From Mytilus trossulus (taxonomy: Eukaryota > Mollusca > Bivalvia > Mytilida > Mytilidae): a stretch of DNA of 64,000 nt. Below, in pieces: positions 1 through 11,081 of the stretch (position 1 is its first letter; each line of letters opens with the position of its first letter). A model generated the notes under the pieces. That model did no database searches and was not told the origin of the DNA. It was given only the letters and a program-made list of their open reading frames with translations. Position numbers and translations under genes: made by a program. The stretch lies in contig NC_086378.1 in the NCBI RefSeq assembly GCF_036588685.1, positions 80,989,127 to 81,053,126 on the forward strand. The letters are read 5' to 3'.

Positions 1-525
1 TGTATCAAATCAATTATTTACCAGGTTAGGGTCATAAGTTTATAAACTTTTGTGGGCTAGTACAAGATTAAGTGCTGACACGATACCGTTTGTTTACTAA
101 GTATCAAGAAAAAAGTATGATATTCTTATATGTTCTCATAATCTCATTAAATGTACTCTACTTTCTGCAAGCATGAAATTTTCATACGTGTATGTACTTG
201 TAATGGGCCTGTTCAAAGTTCCGATTTGAGCATTTGTTTACTCCATTGATTTGACCTGAACAGGCGTGACTTAAGAATGATGTTAGGTAATGTTAATATG
301 GCATTTTGGACAGATTTTCAGACTCCTTGTTTTCTTCCTACAATACAGGTTAAAATATCTTAAAATACCCATTTCACACACAGACTTCAAAAGCTCGTAA
401 AAGTTCATTTACCAGATTTTAAGTACATTCTATATTTTTTTCTCACGATTTGAGACCCAAATAATGCCAATGTGAAATTAAATGTAAAAGTCCGAATCAG
501 ACTTTTCCTGCCATTTAAAAATAGT

Positions 526-531
526 TTTATT
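526..531 (-). terminator. Candidate polyadenylation signal for the glycosyltransferase-like gene
   Basis: AATAAA on the minus strand, about 250 bases beyond the stop codon of the 781-1848 reading frame. It is the first canonical hexamer I found downstream. Cleavage at this site is inferred only. Confidence 0.3.
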
Positions 532-538
532 CCTTAAC

Positions 539-579
539 TAATGCTCTTTTGATTTATAGTATAAATCAAAAGAGCATTA
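539..579. repeat. Perfect 41-bp palindrome (20-bp arms, 1-base centre)
   Basis: The arms TAATGCTCTTTTGATTTATA and its exact reverse complement are separated by one G. It lies in the inferred 3' flank of the 781-1848 gene, close to the candidate AATAAA. It could be a foldback element remnant or a 3'-end hairpin. Confidence 0.85.
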
Positions 580-780
580 TGATAGTATAAATTCTAAATT
601 CCAGACCTCATCATTAAATACTACATTACTGTGCCCGTCTCTTCTTTTCGTGTAAATTGCGAATCATATCAAAGCTTACATACACATGTTTTAAAACCAT
701 CAGTGATCATTTATAAAAATGTGCCCTATCAAGAAAAATGTATGAAGTGATTTGAATTTAAAATCAAAAAACCAATTTTA

Positions 781-1848
781 TCAGTGAAACACAACCTCAT
801 CATGTTTACATATATGCTGCATTATAAGCTTTGGTAAAATAATAACTTCTCCTTTACTATTATACTTAGTCTCAAATGAGGCACACTCTATCATGCCTTT
901 CCAAATTGGCGTATTTGGCAATAAACCTGCTTTCCACATTTCGGCTTTATTGCACATAAAATGAATTCTCTTCAAACCATTAGCTAATTGATGAACAGCT
1001 AAAACGGTCCCAGTTATGTCTATAACTTTAGCACCTATTTGTCTAGCATACCAAATTAACCAATTGTCAATGAGAGGTCTACCTATGACTAAATTTGGAA
1101 CAAATTCCCATGGAAATAATTCATTTGTTATGTAGAAATCCGCTGCAAATCCCCATGATATATTGCCATGTTTTGCTAGTTCGTCAACATCACCAGTCGC
1201 ATTCATTTCCGGTTCATGTAATCTCGATATATTCACGTCTATTCTTTTACCTACAACGAGAATTGGTCCTTTTTCGAAATAAGGACTCTTTGTAATTTCT
1301 GTCAGTGTTTTTACTAATCCATCATTAAACACTAAATCAGCATTAACATACGCGTAGAGTTTTGATTTGGTTGGTAAATCCATTGCTTCGCGGAACATCG
1401 ATCTCAAAATTGGTGTACCAAAGCACGCGGTATCTTTAATGGGCAAAGTAAGCCAACCACCCTCTCTTGCTAAAATTTCTATTTCACTATCGTTTGTGAA
1501 GGCAATAGTTCGAACATTCTGGCTTAAAGAATGCCAGTTTTTCACTGCATTTGTATACACAACTGGTTTTTGCATGGACGGGTTCCAGGTTGTGAACATT
1601 GTCAACAATGAGATGGCTTCCTGTTTACTTTTCCAAGTCATATTTAAATATTTTTCATAGTTGAAATCAAATTTTACTTCACGTTTGTGAAATAATCTGA
1701 TAGATACACACGATGGACATTTGGCCATCATATCCGAAGCTACATGTATGAACGTGAATATCGTCAGTAAAATCATCAGACTCAACGTAAGCAGACGCCA
1801 GTTTGGTTTGTAGTATGTTAATCGCATTGGAATAGTTTGCCATGGCAT
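781..1848 (-). CDS. Predicted type II membrane glycosyltransferase-like protein (355 aa, single exon)
   Basis: An uninterrupted 355-residue reading frame on the minus strand. The N-terminus has a short cytoplasmic stretch with basic residues, then one hydrophobic segment at about residues 18-37 (LLTLSLMILLTIFTFIHVA), the topology of a Golgi type II enzyme. The lumenal part has several N-glycosylation sequons (NMT, NDS, NIS, NAT, NIS). Around residue 165 is YVNADLVF, placed like the acidic metal/sugar-nucleotide motif of GT-A folds. Further on come GFAADFYIT, IGRPLIDNWLIWYAR and VLAVHQ, a motif series I associate with uncharacterised nucleotide-sugar transferase-like proteins. Donor and acceptor cannot be deduced. 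No intron is needed. The first ATG is used; a second Met seven codons later would keep the membrane segment. A non-coding 5' exon is possible. It is isolated from the cysteine-rich genes and shows no functional link to them. Confidence 0.72.
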   Translation of the reverse strand: MPWQTIPMRLTYYKPNWRLLTLSLMILLTIFTFIHVASDMMAKCPSCVSIRLFHKREVKFDFNYEKYLNMTWKSKQEAISLLTMFTTWNPSMQKPVVYTNAVKNWHSLSQNVRTIAFTNDSEIEILAREGGWLTLPIKDTACFGTPILRSMFREAMDLPTKSKLYAYVNADLVFNDGLVKTLTEITKSPYFEKGPILVVGKRIDVNISRLHEPEMNATGDVDELAKHGNISWGFAADFYITNELFPWEFVPNLVIGRPLIDNWLIWYARQIGAKVIDITGTVLAVHQLANGLKRIHFMCNKAEMWKAGLLPNTPIWKGMIECASFETKYNSKGEVIILPKLIMQHICKHDEVVFH

Positions 1849-2188
1849 CTCCCTTTATTATGTTTCTCATCTGTGTCCTTTTACGATATCTGAAAAACAA
1901 ATTGAAATGTGTTTGCGTTTACTACTTCTGTGACAAAAAAGGACAATCACAACACAAGATTCCAATGCAACTATACGATATCATCTAGATGTTTCCATGA
2001 GAGAAAACGCCTTTATAAATCAGTTTCTTAGGTTGGAAACTAACAAGTGCTCGGGTCTTTTTTAATTTATGGTATAGTTATATGTCATTACAACTCTTAC
2101 CTGTTGAATGCAAGCTGCGTTTCATATGTGCCAAATTTTCCCTTTGAATTTTGTTCGTATGTTTGGCGTGTTTTTTGGGGTATGTAGT

Positions 2189-2592
2189 ACTTAGATTTTA
2201 AGTACAAATCAAGTACTGTAAAACACAGGCACTTAAATATTACAATAATTCGTAAGTAACACAATAGTACTAAATATTTAAAGTAGATTTCCAGTACTAC
2301 AGATGTGTGCTACATAAATAGTACACAAATAGTACCTTTGCAAAAGTGCTGTGTACATTTTCAGCATTTTGTTTGTCTTCTTCAAATATCACAAAGTTAT
2401 GATTTTCAAACATGGAATACTGTGATCATTGTTGGTTTTATTTTTGTTCTAATATTTTAAGTACAAATCAAGTACCTAAATATTACAATGATTCTAAAGT
2501 AAAGAAATAGTACTAAATATTAAAAGTAAATTTCCAGTACTACAGGTGTTAAAGTACAGAAATAGTACTTATGCAAAAGTAGCTGTGTAACA
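2189..2592. repeat. Diverged direct repeat rich in GTAC motifs
   Basis: Two copies (about 2189-2352 and 2440-2592) share the same order of blocks: TTAAGTACAAATCAAGTAC, TAAATATTACAAT, AATAGTACTAAATATT, TTCCAGTACTACAG and TGCAAAAGT...CTGTGTA. Spacing between copies is about 260 bases. The nature of the element is unknown. Confidence 0.6.
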
Positions 2593-3730
2593 GCCAAACA
2601 AACTTCGTCATTTCAATTGGTTTTACACTGGCAATACAATAAACTCCAAAGATAAGTTAGTTATATATTGTCTGTCAAACTTTACGTTCTCTACATTCTG
2701 ATAGACTTATAGTGTAATTTTTTAAATCAAATAATCAAATAAATGTATCATACATATATAAAAAGTGAAATTATTTAATTTATAAACTGTAATTTGTCAT
2801 GCTGCCTTTAAAGTTTCAGATTTATTACTCTTTATCACATCAAACGAATATTTGACCAGGTCATTTTATTTCTAGTGCAACTTGAATTTCTGAAAATATA
2901 CAGTTGATACGAACTACTGATGTATCAGTTAATTTGGATGCGTGTGACTTGGCGGGAGAGTTGTCTCATTGGCACTCATACCACATCTTCTTATATCTAA
3001 CTTGCTGTAAATTGTTTTTCAATTCTTTTTCAAAAGGGATGATATAAATAAATATTGCAGAATGTCATTGAATATGAAATGTTCGAACAGGTGAATAAAG
3101 TTCTGCCCTTTATCGTCTCAGTGGCAAATATTACATCAGGAAGAAAACAGGCAAATTGTACCACAAAAACTTGTTAAACAAAATGTACAATTGTGATACA
3201 ATCAGCATAATGGTGTCTTCTATTTTCCTTTCAATAGACATACCGAAGTACAAAGCTCAGTTTGTATTTATAACACATTTAGAATTGCTTACAAGTCAAG
3301 AACATTCGAATTCTTACGCTTTTTTAATTGGGATTTTGTTGCTAAATGGTAGTTTAGACTTATCTGTTAGTATTTTAGTCTATAGTTAATCTTGTACTTC
3401 TGACTGAACATGGTACGTCTTTCACAATTAATCTTTATTGTCGCTATGGCTTGTTTGTCCCCCTTTTCCAGTTTAAGGTCATCTTTGTAACTATATATAT
3501 AGTAAAGAATTTTTCTCCTACTAGTTCTACAAATTTAATTTTTAAAAAGTCAGGAGCTGTCAGGAGATTTGTCCTAAGACCTCTCTTAGGAATAACCAAG
3601 GATATTGTTAGGACCGACTTACGACATGTCTCAGCATGCACATCGAAGCTATCTTTTGAATGTATTTTTTCAAAGTAAATAAAAGTAGTCTTTAATATTT
3701 CAACCTATGTGTATTTATGTTATGTGTTTT

Positions 3731-3753
3731 ATATATATATATATATATATATA
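3731..3753. repeat. (AT)n microsatellite
   Basis: Twenty-three bases of alternating A and T. Confidence 0.9.
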
Positions 3754-6205
3754 CGAAGTCATTTTATTCCTTTTTTCAATGTAAATGTGGGAAAAAGGAA
3801 TAATAGAGGGGTGTAATATATATACTGTTGTAATCTGTAATATCTTTTGTATAAGAGTAAGAGCATATACAATGAGTGAAAATTGAAAAAAAGGGGGATC
3901 CATATATAGGAGGTTATCGTATATATTTATGACCCCCTTTTCGGTGTTCTAAAGTTAGGACGATTTCTACAGCTTTAACTAAGTTACGACATGTTTGATA
4001 AAACCACTTAGGACTAAGATTCGTGCTAAGGTGATCTATTCGATAAACAGGCCTCTGCATTACAGCAATTAAAAATCCGATTTGCCCACATTTTTTGTTG
4101 AATCTTAGTTTTTCTGCAATGGTTTTTTTAACCACTAAAAAACAATTTGTGTTGATTTTGATTACTTATAAGCACATACATGTATGTAACAGTTTTATTT
4201 TGCCCCCTCCTTTTTTTTGCCTGTATACATTGTAACCAACCGGTAGATACATTGTACCATTAAATCGACAAAATGATATATAGTTGTACTCAAACACACG
4301 ATTGAATTCTTTTTTCTCTATAATCATGGAGAATTGAGATAGTTTATATGTATCAAATCTACTAAGATTATAAAACATGCATTATTTTGGCGATTTTGTT
4401 AGTCTTTCAAACTTACTTTTCAATAAGCCCTACTCTTTGCTGCAATTTATCATAAAAATCCATCGTGAATCTTAATTATCGTAAATAATAATATTGCACA
4501 CGCAAATATAAAGAAAAATAACCAAACATTAAAACTCTGGTAAAATGGAAACACATTATTTCGCGAGACGAAAAACAAACTTTCTTATAGTTATAAGCGG
4601 GATCTCAGCAATAATTAGAGTATCGCGATGCTTAAAGTTCAACATACATAGTTTACAAACCTTCAGATATTTGATTGTGGTTTCAATGTCTTGTAAGGTT
4701 GATGTCTCATTTGTGTATATCCATTTTTTTAATAAATTTATTCAATGCACTTCATCGACTCATGAACATTACAAAGTAACTTACGATCAATTTTAGTCGT
4801 AAGATTTAGAAGTGAAAAAGTGCCCTGAAACTCGTGAGTGGTTGTTTTTTTTTGGTTTTTTTATTTTGTTTTATCTTGTTTATATCTTCCTATTTTGTTT
4901 TTGATGAAGATTTACCCCACATCTCAATTATCTATATCATAATATAGAGTATCTATAACAAAGAAAAATGAATCTAAAAACTACAAAATTTTACCTTGAT
5001 CGTGAATTTATCCCAAATCATTTTACTCAACATCATTAATCAACGAATTATCTAACATCAATTTGACATTTCTATAAAAGTTAAGTCTTTTTCATTTCGT
5101 CTAGGCGTAGATTTAAGGGACAATCATAATTTGTATCGGCATAAAAACTATTTATTAAAGCTGTTACACGGCATTGATGTCCTAACTTACTATGTGGCTG
5201 ATAAATTTTATTACTTATCGACTTTCGGTGTAAAAGGAAAATCTTTATATGCTATTTACACCTTACAATGATAACTTTATATCAAATTATTTATGTCTGG
5301 GGAATACTATGAACAAAACTATATCAAAACGTAGATTTAATTCGTTATAGTTCAGTTAAGAAAGAAAAAAACATGTTTATTGTAGAAAGGGGTGGTATGG
5401 TTTTGTCCTAAAACAAATTCTGATCTACGGAGGTGTATTAGCGCAAACTGTTTGAGTTATAACGAAGATAGGAAGAAAAATATGTGTGTGGCGATAATAC
5501 GCTTCCGTACTGATCCCCAATTCAATGAAGAAAATAAATATTCTGGTCTTTATTATCATGATTATGTCTCTGTTACTGTAAAAGTTACTATAGGTCCGAG
5601 GGATGAGTTGTTGTATTAGACTCTGTTTGGACCGATGTTAATGATGGGCTTGTAGGTTGTTTTAAAAGTACAACGTTTTAAAAGATCCTGACGTCAAGTT
5701 GTCTTCGATGTTCATATCGTTCATATTTCTTTGCTGAAGTTACGGGTAAATTTTGATTTATATTTATTTAGGAAAGAAACATATTTATATTGTGTCACAG
5801 GTTTTTTGTCGTTGTTTTAGTAGATATTTTCACTAAATCCTCTGTCTCTTGTGTTTATTTGAAGTTGTTCACCCCATTTACTCATTATCTATCATGCTTG
5901 CATCTTCATATATATTCTAATTAAGGGCCCCGAAGGGCAGAAACATTTAACATCCCAATACAATTTGTAATATCAATAATTCGAGATTAAAATAAAAACA
6001 TTCAATAAAATCAAGTGATATATAGAATTTTCTGCAGTAAATATTTAAGCAGCTCAAAGTTTTTTAATTAAACAATGCTGCTGATATTCGGTTCGTATTG
6101 TATATACGTTAACAGTAAGCTAAAAGAGGCATTACCTGTCAAAATCATGTTCACCGATATTGAATCAAAATCTCAAATTCGACTTATAACATACGAAGAC
6201 GTATA

Positions 6206-7052
6206 CTGAACGACTTTAGAAACGCAACACTAATTTTGTTGATTTTTTTTTACCAAATCTTGTTTGATTTTCTTACAACTACTTTTCTTTCTCCTTACAA
6301 AAAATCAAAATCTGACTTACTTGTGGTTATTGAACATACCGAATTTTTGAAGTCGAACAAATTTTTCAAAGCAAAATTTTTGACCCATGAAAGATTGTTT
6401 CAGTTGTTTTTGCTTATGAAACAGTTCTTTCAATCCTTTGTCTCACTTAATTAAGTTTTAAAATGTTGCATCTCCATTTTGCCAAGACTGAGAAATAAAA
6501 AAAACTGAATTAGCCCTTAAGAATACTGCAAACATGAAAACATAAACGTGCTGCAATCATACTTCATGACTTCAGAAACTCGTCTTACTGTCCTTCAAAC
6601 AACGATACAAGAAGACAAGGTTTGTTGCTGGCCATCAATGAACAGATCAACGTGTAGTGACAATGAAACGTCAACAGAATTTGAATACGCAACGTCATTT
6701 GCAAGACATGTTTACGGCTACAACGTCAACTGCTAATCAAATTGCCGAGTGCTATTGAGTACATATTCATGCCATAAATGTTTCCAATCAACTGAATTAC
6801 CAAAGAATCGACTGAAGGAAACTTTAAAACCCTCAAGTTCCAACCGCATAATTGTCAAAACCAATTAATGGGTTGAACAAATGCAAAATCAAAAGGTGTA
6901 AAACAGAACCTAAAACATGTCAGACAAAATTTGTTGACCTTTCTGACAATCATTTTGACGTTTGTAACAGGCAGTCATCGCTTTTGACGGCGACACATTC
7001 ATTCAAAAATAACACAAAAAGAATCTAGTGTTGCGTTTCTAAAGTCTGTCAG
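6206..7052. mobile_element. 847-bp terminal-inverted-repeat element with TA target duplication
   Basis: The left end CTGAACGACTTTAGAAACGC and the reverse complement of the right end, CTGACAGACTTTAGAAACGC, continue into ...AACACTA and match at 25 of 27 positions. TA dinucleotides flank both ends (6204-6205 and 7053-7054), as expected for Tc1/mariner-type insertion. Internal frames are short and show no transposase motif (no DDE/D signature seen), so this is probably a non-autonomous element. The superfamily assignment rests only on the TA flank. Confidence 0.75.
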
Positions 7053-9103
7053 TATATATCCAAATTATAAAAAAGTATAAAGTAAACAATTTACGATGGA
7101 CGAACCCGGTTATACGTTCTAGCATCTCGTCTGTATTCTAATCTAGGCGCCATGTAATAACCAATCGAGGTTACATCCGAAGACTACCGACGGTCATATC
7201 ACCCGATATATACATAAATAAAGATGTACACCCGATATATAAATAAATATAGATGTAAAAAGATAGTGAACTCGTCCAATTGTATGTATCTAATTTTGTT
7301 TGATTTCATATTATAGGTTAATAAATATTTTAATCCTCGTATACAAAAAAAACTTCGAAAGGCTTATAACTCATTGTGAACAGCATTTTATGAAATAAGT
7401 TCCCTGACATGTCATTCGAACCTCGTTTTGTGCTGTTTTATCTATGCTATGATAACTTAATGGGTTCTTGGTGTTGACATTTCTTTGATAGTTTCTGTTT
7501 AATTTATGAAGATTCTTGTAAAACGATTTAGAACCTGACAAACTAGCATTGTATATAAATTAAGGAATGACTATAATTTATTTCTATCTTTCAAGAAATA
7601 ACAATAAAAATATGGTGCACACTGAATAATTTATCTGCATAGCTGGTACGGATTTCTGACATCCTCGGGACTGAACATTGGTCAAGATCCGACCTCATTT
7701 GTAGGTAAAAACTCCAAATTTCCTTTATTGAGGCAGCCATACAACATAAAATTCTCCGCTTGCGTTTCTTGTATTAGCACTATTTTGTTACCTGATAATT
7801 ATATTTATTATCACTATCGATTCTTATCAATATGTGAACAGGAAGCAATTTATCGGACAAAGTGATTATGGCTGTAGTTTTCTGTTTCCTGAGCCCTTTA
7901 GGACAATTAGTTAACGCTTACGATACATTATTCAGTAATTTTTGTTGTATTTACACCTAAAATGAATACACAATTAATTTATGTACACAAAACCTATTAT
8001 ATCAGTTGGTCATCATTTACGACGTACTTGTACATTTTAACAATAAGAAAAGAAAATTTTGAAATAGTGATGTAGTTGAATAGCTGACATTTTTATTATC
8101 GCTCATAATTCCTATTATGATATATGGAATGTATAGAAGTTGGCAAACGTTTCACTAGGTCGAATTTAATAACATTTCTCCACATATAAATCTTTCCAAA
8201 TTTTATACAAAAGTTCAAATAGGGCTCGATATTTGAAAACCAAATACTTTTAGAGAAGAAATGACTTGTTTTAAAAAGTTGAAGATTAGATGCTTGTATG
8301 ATTTATTTACTTACATTTTTCTTAAGAGAGGCAGAAAAAAATCATTTTACACGAGTTTCTTCCTAAATATGGAATTCGTCAATCCTAAAATATGACTACT
8401 TTATTGGCGAATTGTTGTTAATCATTAATCCGATCACATTGCGCAATGGTGTGTGCTCAGCTAAACTTAGCTGACTATGCGGTATGGGCTTTCATTGGCA
8501 ATCATACCACATCTTCTTTTTTCTATATAAATACAAGCGTAAATGATTAGCATCGAGTACAGATCTGTGCTTTTTTCAATTCAAATCTTTATAAACCAAA
8601 TGTTTTACGACATATACAATGTAGGTATAAGTAGTATATACTAAATATAGATTACAAAAAAAAAAGACGATCATGACAAAATAGACTAATGGAATACCCT
8701 AAAAGTAGCTTCAATATTGATTAATTATATGATTTCCATTTTTCGTGACCAAAGTCATTGGTGTTTACTTTTTCATTATGTCTGGTGTTCAAGTATTGAT
8801 TTATACCACTGATTCACCTGAATAACAATGATTTATACTGAATTCGTTGTACGCTTTTGTTCCTTAACACATGCAAAGACAGGTTTTGCCGCCTTCTGTC
8901 ACATTTCTTGCTACGAATGATCAAATCAAATCAGCGCGTACATGCTAAAAAAGTGTATATATTCATGATTTTTTTTTGGTTTTGTTTTTGTTTTATTTAT
9001 AAAGGTATTGCAAAACAATGCAAGTGGTATAGAAAAAAATCCTAGCATCTTCTAAAACGTTTCCTTTTTATTTATTAATTTTGAAGTTATACTATGAAAT
9101 ACT
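7053..9103. other. Gene-poor spacer
   Basis: No supportable gene. A partial interspersed repeat lies at about 8465-8527 (GCTGACTATGCGGTATGGGC followed by CATTGGCAATCATACCACATC). The remainder is AT-rich unique-looking sequence. Confidence 0.55.
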
Positions 9104-9424
9104 ATCGTTTACATGACTTAAACATCTATTGTTCGGTACATACATCGTTTACATGACTTAAACATCTATTGTTCGGTATATACATCGTTTACATGACTTA
9201 AACATCTATTGTTCGGTACATACATCGTTTACATGACTTAAACATCTATTGTTCGGTACATACATCGTTTACATGACTTAAACATCTATTGTTCGGTACA
9301 TACATCGTTTACATGACTTAAACATCTATTGTTCGGTACATACATCGTTTACATGACTTAAACATCTATTGTTCGGTACATACATCGTTTACATGACTTA
9401 AACATCTACGGGTCGGTACATACA
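9104..9424. repeat. 40-bp minisatellite, about 8 copies
   Basis: The unit contains ATCGTTTACATGACTTAAAC followed by ATCTATTGTTCGGTACATAC. It is repeated head to tail with almost no divergence: one TATA variant in copy 2 and an ACGGG variant in the last copy. There is no spacer diversity, so it is not a CRISPR array. Confidence 0.95.
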
Positions 9425-10947
9425 TGTCTATTAAAACTTTATGTCTACGTTTACAATGGTTTTTTACATGATAAATTTATTTGTAGTGTTAACGATAATC
9501 TCCTACTATGTAAACTTCATTTTGCAACCTTGTGTTAGTGTTTTACGAGAATACTTGGGGTTTCCTAGGCAAATAAGATCTAAATGATATCAACACCAAC
9601 ATTGTTAAATAAGATCTACATCAAATCTTCAATGATTACATTTTATTTTCCAGCGTCATATTATAGGGTATTTTAGCTGAAAAAAATAGTACAATAATTG
9701 AAATTTGTAGCATTTGACTGAAAATATGACCTCATGTAAAAGCTAGCCATAATTATAACATTTTGCCACGTATACAAATCATAAGGTCTTTGCATTTAGT
9801 TTGTCGTTGGTCCAGTAACAAATTAAATAACTAAAAATAATGTCAAATCGACAATATTAGCTTGATTGATGCTTATTGTATTTGTGCATTTCTTTAAAAA
9901 TGAAGGTACATGTATGCAATGTTATAAATTATCCCTTTATCTGTATCACATCATTTTTGTCTTGGTCTATGTTCTATACACATGTAACCGGTACTTAATG
10001 TACATGAAATATTTGTCAATGAACATTAAAGCAAACAATCACTCTATCAATTTCTTCTGCATTGAATCATATTGAGATATTTTATAAAAAGAAACATGAT
10101 TTTTAAAGGAAAAAAATGTGAAAACTATGCCTAGCTTAATACTTACAACTCGAATTCCATGTATACGTATTAATTTCATTCCAAATAAGAGTTCAATGAT
10201 AATTTCCTAAATAGCAATAAAACTTGAAACAATCATTCAAAATTTAAAACCAATTGACTTGTGTCCGAAAATCACATGACCGCAATCAATATATTGGCCA
10301 TTGGTCATTTATTTTACCATCTATTAACTATCTTCATTGTAGAAATGAATGCCATATCGATTGCTGAATAGATAATAATTTGCATCCATACAAATACTGT
10401 GTATAGTTCAACAGCTATGTGTCGTTTCATAACTGTTAAACAAATGATATTGGAATTTCCTTCTCATGTCTCCCATCCACAACATTACTTCCAATTAGTG
10501 TCTGCTTTGATTGAAAGCCACGTGAATATCAGCTTTGTTCTTAGGAAAGGTGGGAACACAAATGATGAAAAGAAATATCATTCACAAATCTTGAGACCTT
10601 TTATATGAATGAACAAAAGGTATCACTGTGCTTTTTATCAATTTTGTCATTTACCAGAGAAGGAAAACAATTATTTTTCCATAATAATAATAATATTATA
10701 ACAGGATTTTCTAGTTTATAATTTTATATAATTCATATCCTAGTTTTTGCGATACTTTTTGTTTGTATACTAGGTATTATGACAAAATTTATTGTATATA
10801 GTTTTTAGTTTCTTTTAAGTGCAGAAGAGGAGCAAAGGTAAAGCAAATCCCATTTAAGTAATAAGGAATATTGACTGTGACCATATTAAACTCTGATAAA
10901 TAACCTTAACATTTAGGACAAAAGTGTATGGTCAGATAAAGTTATAG
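9425..10947. other. Spacer upstream of the secreted VWA-ShK gene
   Basis: I see no gene. Short frames at 9866-10075 and 10399-10608 lack conserved features. The right end presumably contains the promoter of the gene starting at 11012. Confidence 0.45.
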
Positions 10948-10954
10948 TATAAAA
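10948..10954 (+). promoter_or_regulatory. Candidate TATA box
   Basis: TATAAAA lies 58 bases before the start codon at 11012. A transcription start near 10980 would leave a 5' leader of about 30 bases, normal for a TATA-driven animal gene. TATA-like strings are common in AT-rich DNA, so confidence is modest. Confidence 0.35.
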
Positions 10955-11011
10955 TCGTGATTATCTATGGACTTACAAGATAACATCATTGACCATTGAG
11001 AACAAACCAAA

Positions 11012-11081
11012 ATGTCCAATTTGATCTTAGCTGTCCTTTTTCTTGTATTTAGCAAAAATGTAAACCCAGGGGAGGCAACTG
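11012..11081 (+). CDS. Exon 1: signal peptide
   Basis: ATG opens MSNLILAVLFLVFSKNVNPG plus GEAT and one base of the next codon; the donor is G|GTGAGT. A hydrophobic core followed by small and polar residues is typical of a signal peptide. The phase-1 junction is typical of shuffled extracellular genes. There is an in-frame fit with exon 2 (ATG-C-L-N-F). Confidence 0.75.

Larger units (their letters stand above)
1901..6205. other. Gene-poor spacer
   Basis: I see no reading frame with recognisable protein features or splice-linked exons. It contains a diverged direct repeat rich in GTAC (2189-2592), a copy of the TCTCATTGGC interspersed repeat at about 2950-3000, an (AT)n microsatellite at 3731-3753, and small CCTAAGA/TCTTAGG hairpins near 3570-3600 and 3930-4030. 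The short frames present lack conserved motifs. Confidence 0.6.

Noticed and set aside
6236-6736. Two short plus-strand frames
   Set aside because: They lie inside the TA-flanked element and show no transposase or other domain.
9104-9424. CRISPR-like regular array
   Set aside because: Units are contiguous 40-bp repeats without distinct spacers, in an animal genome.
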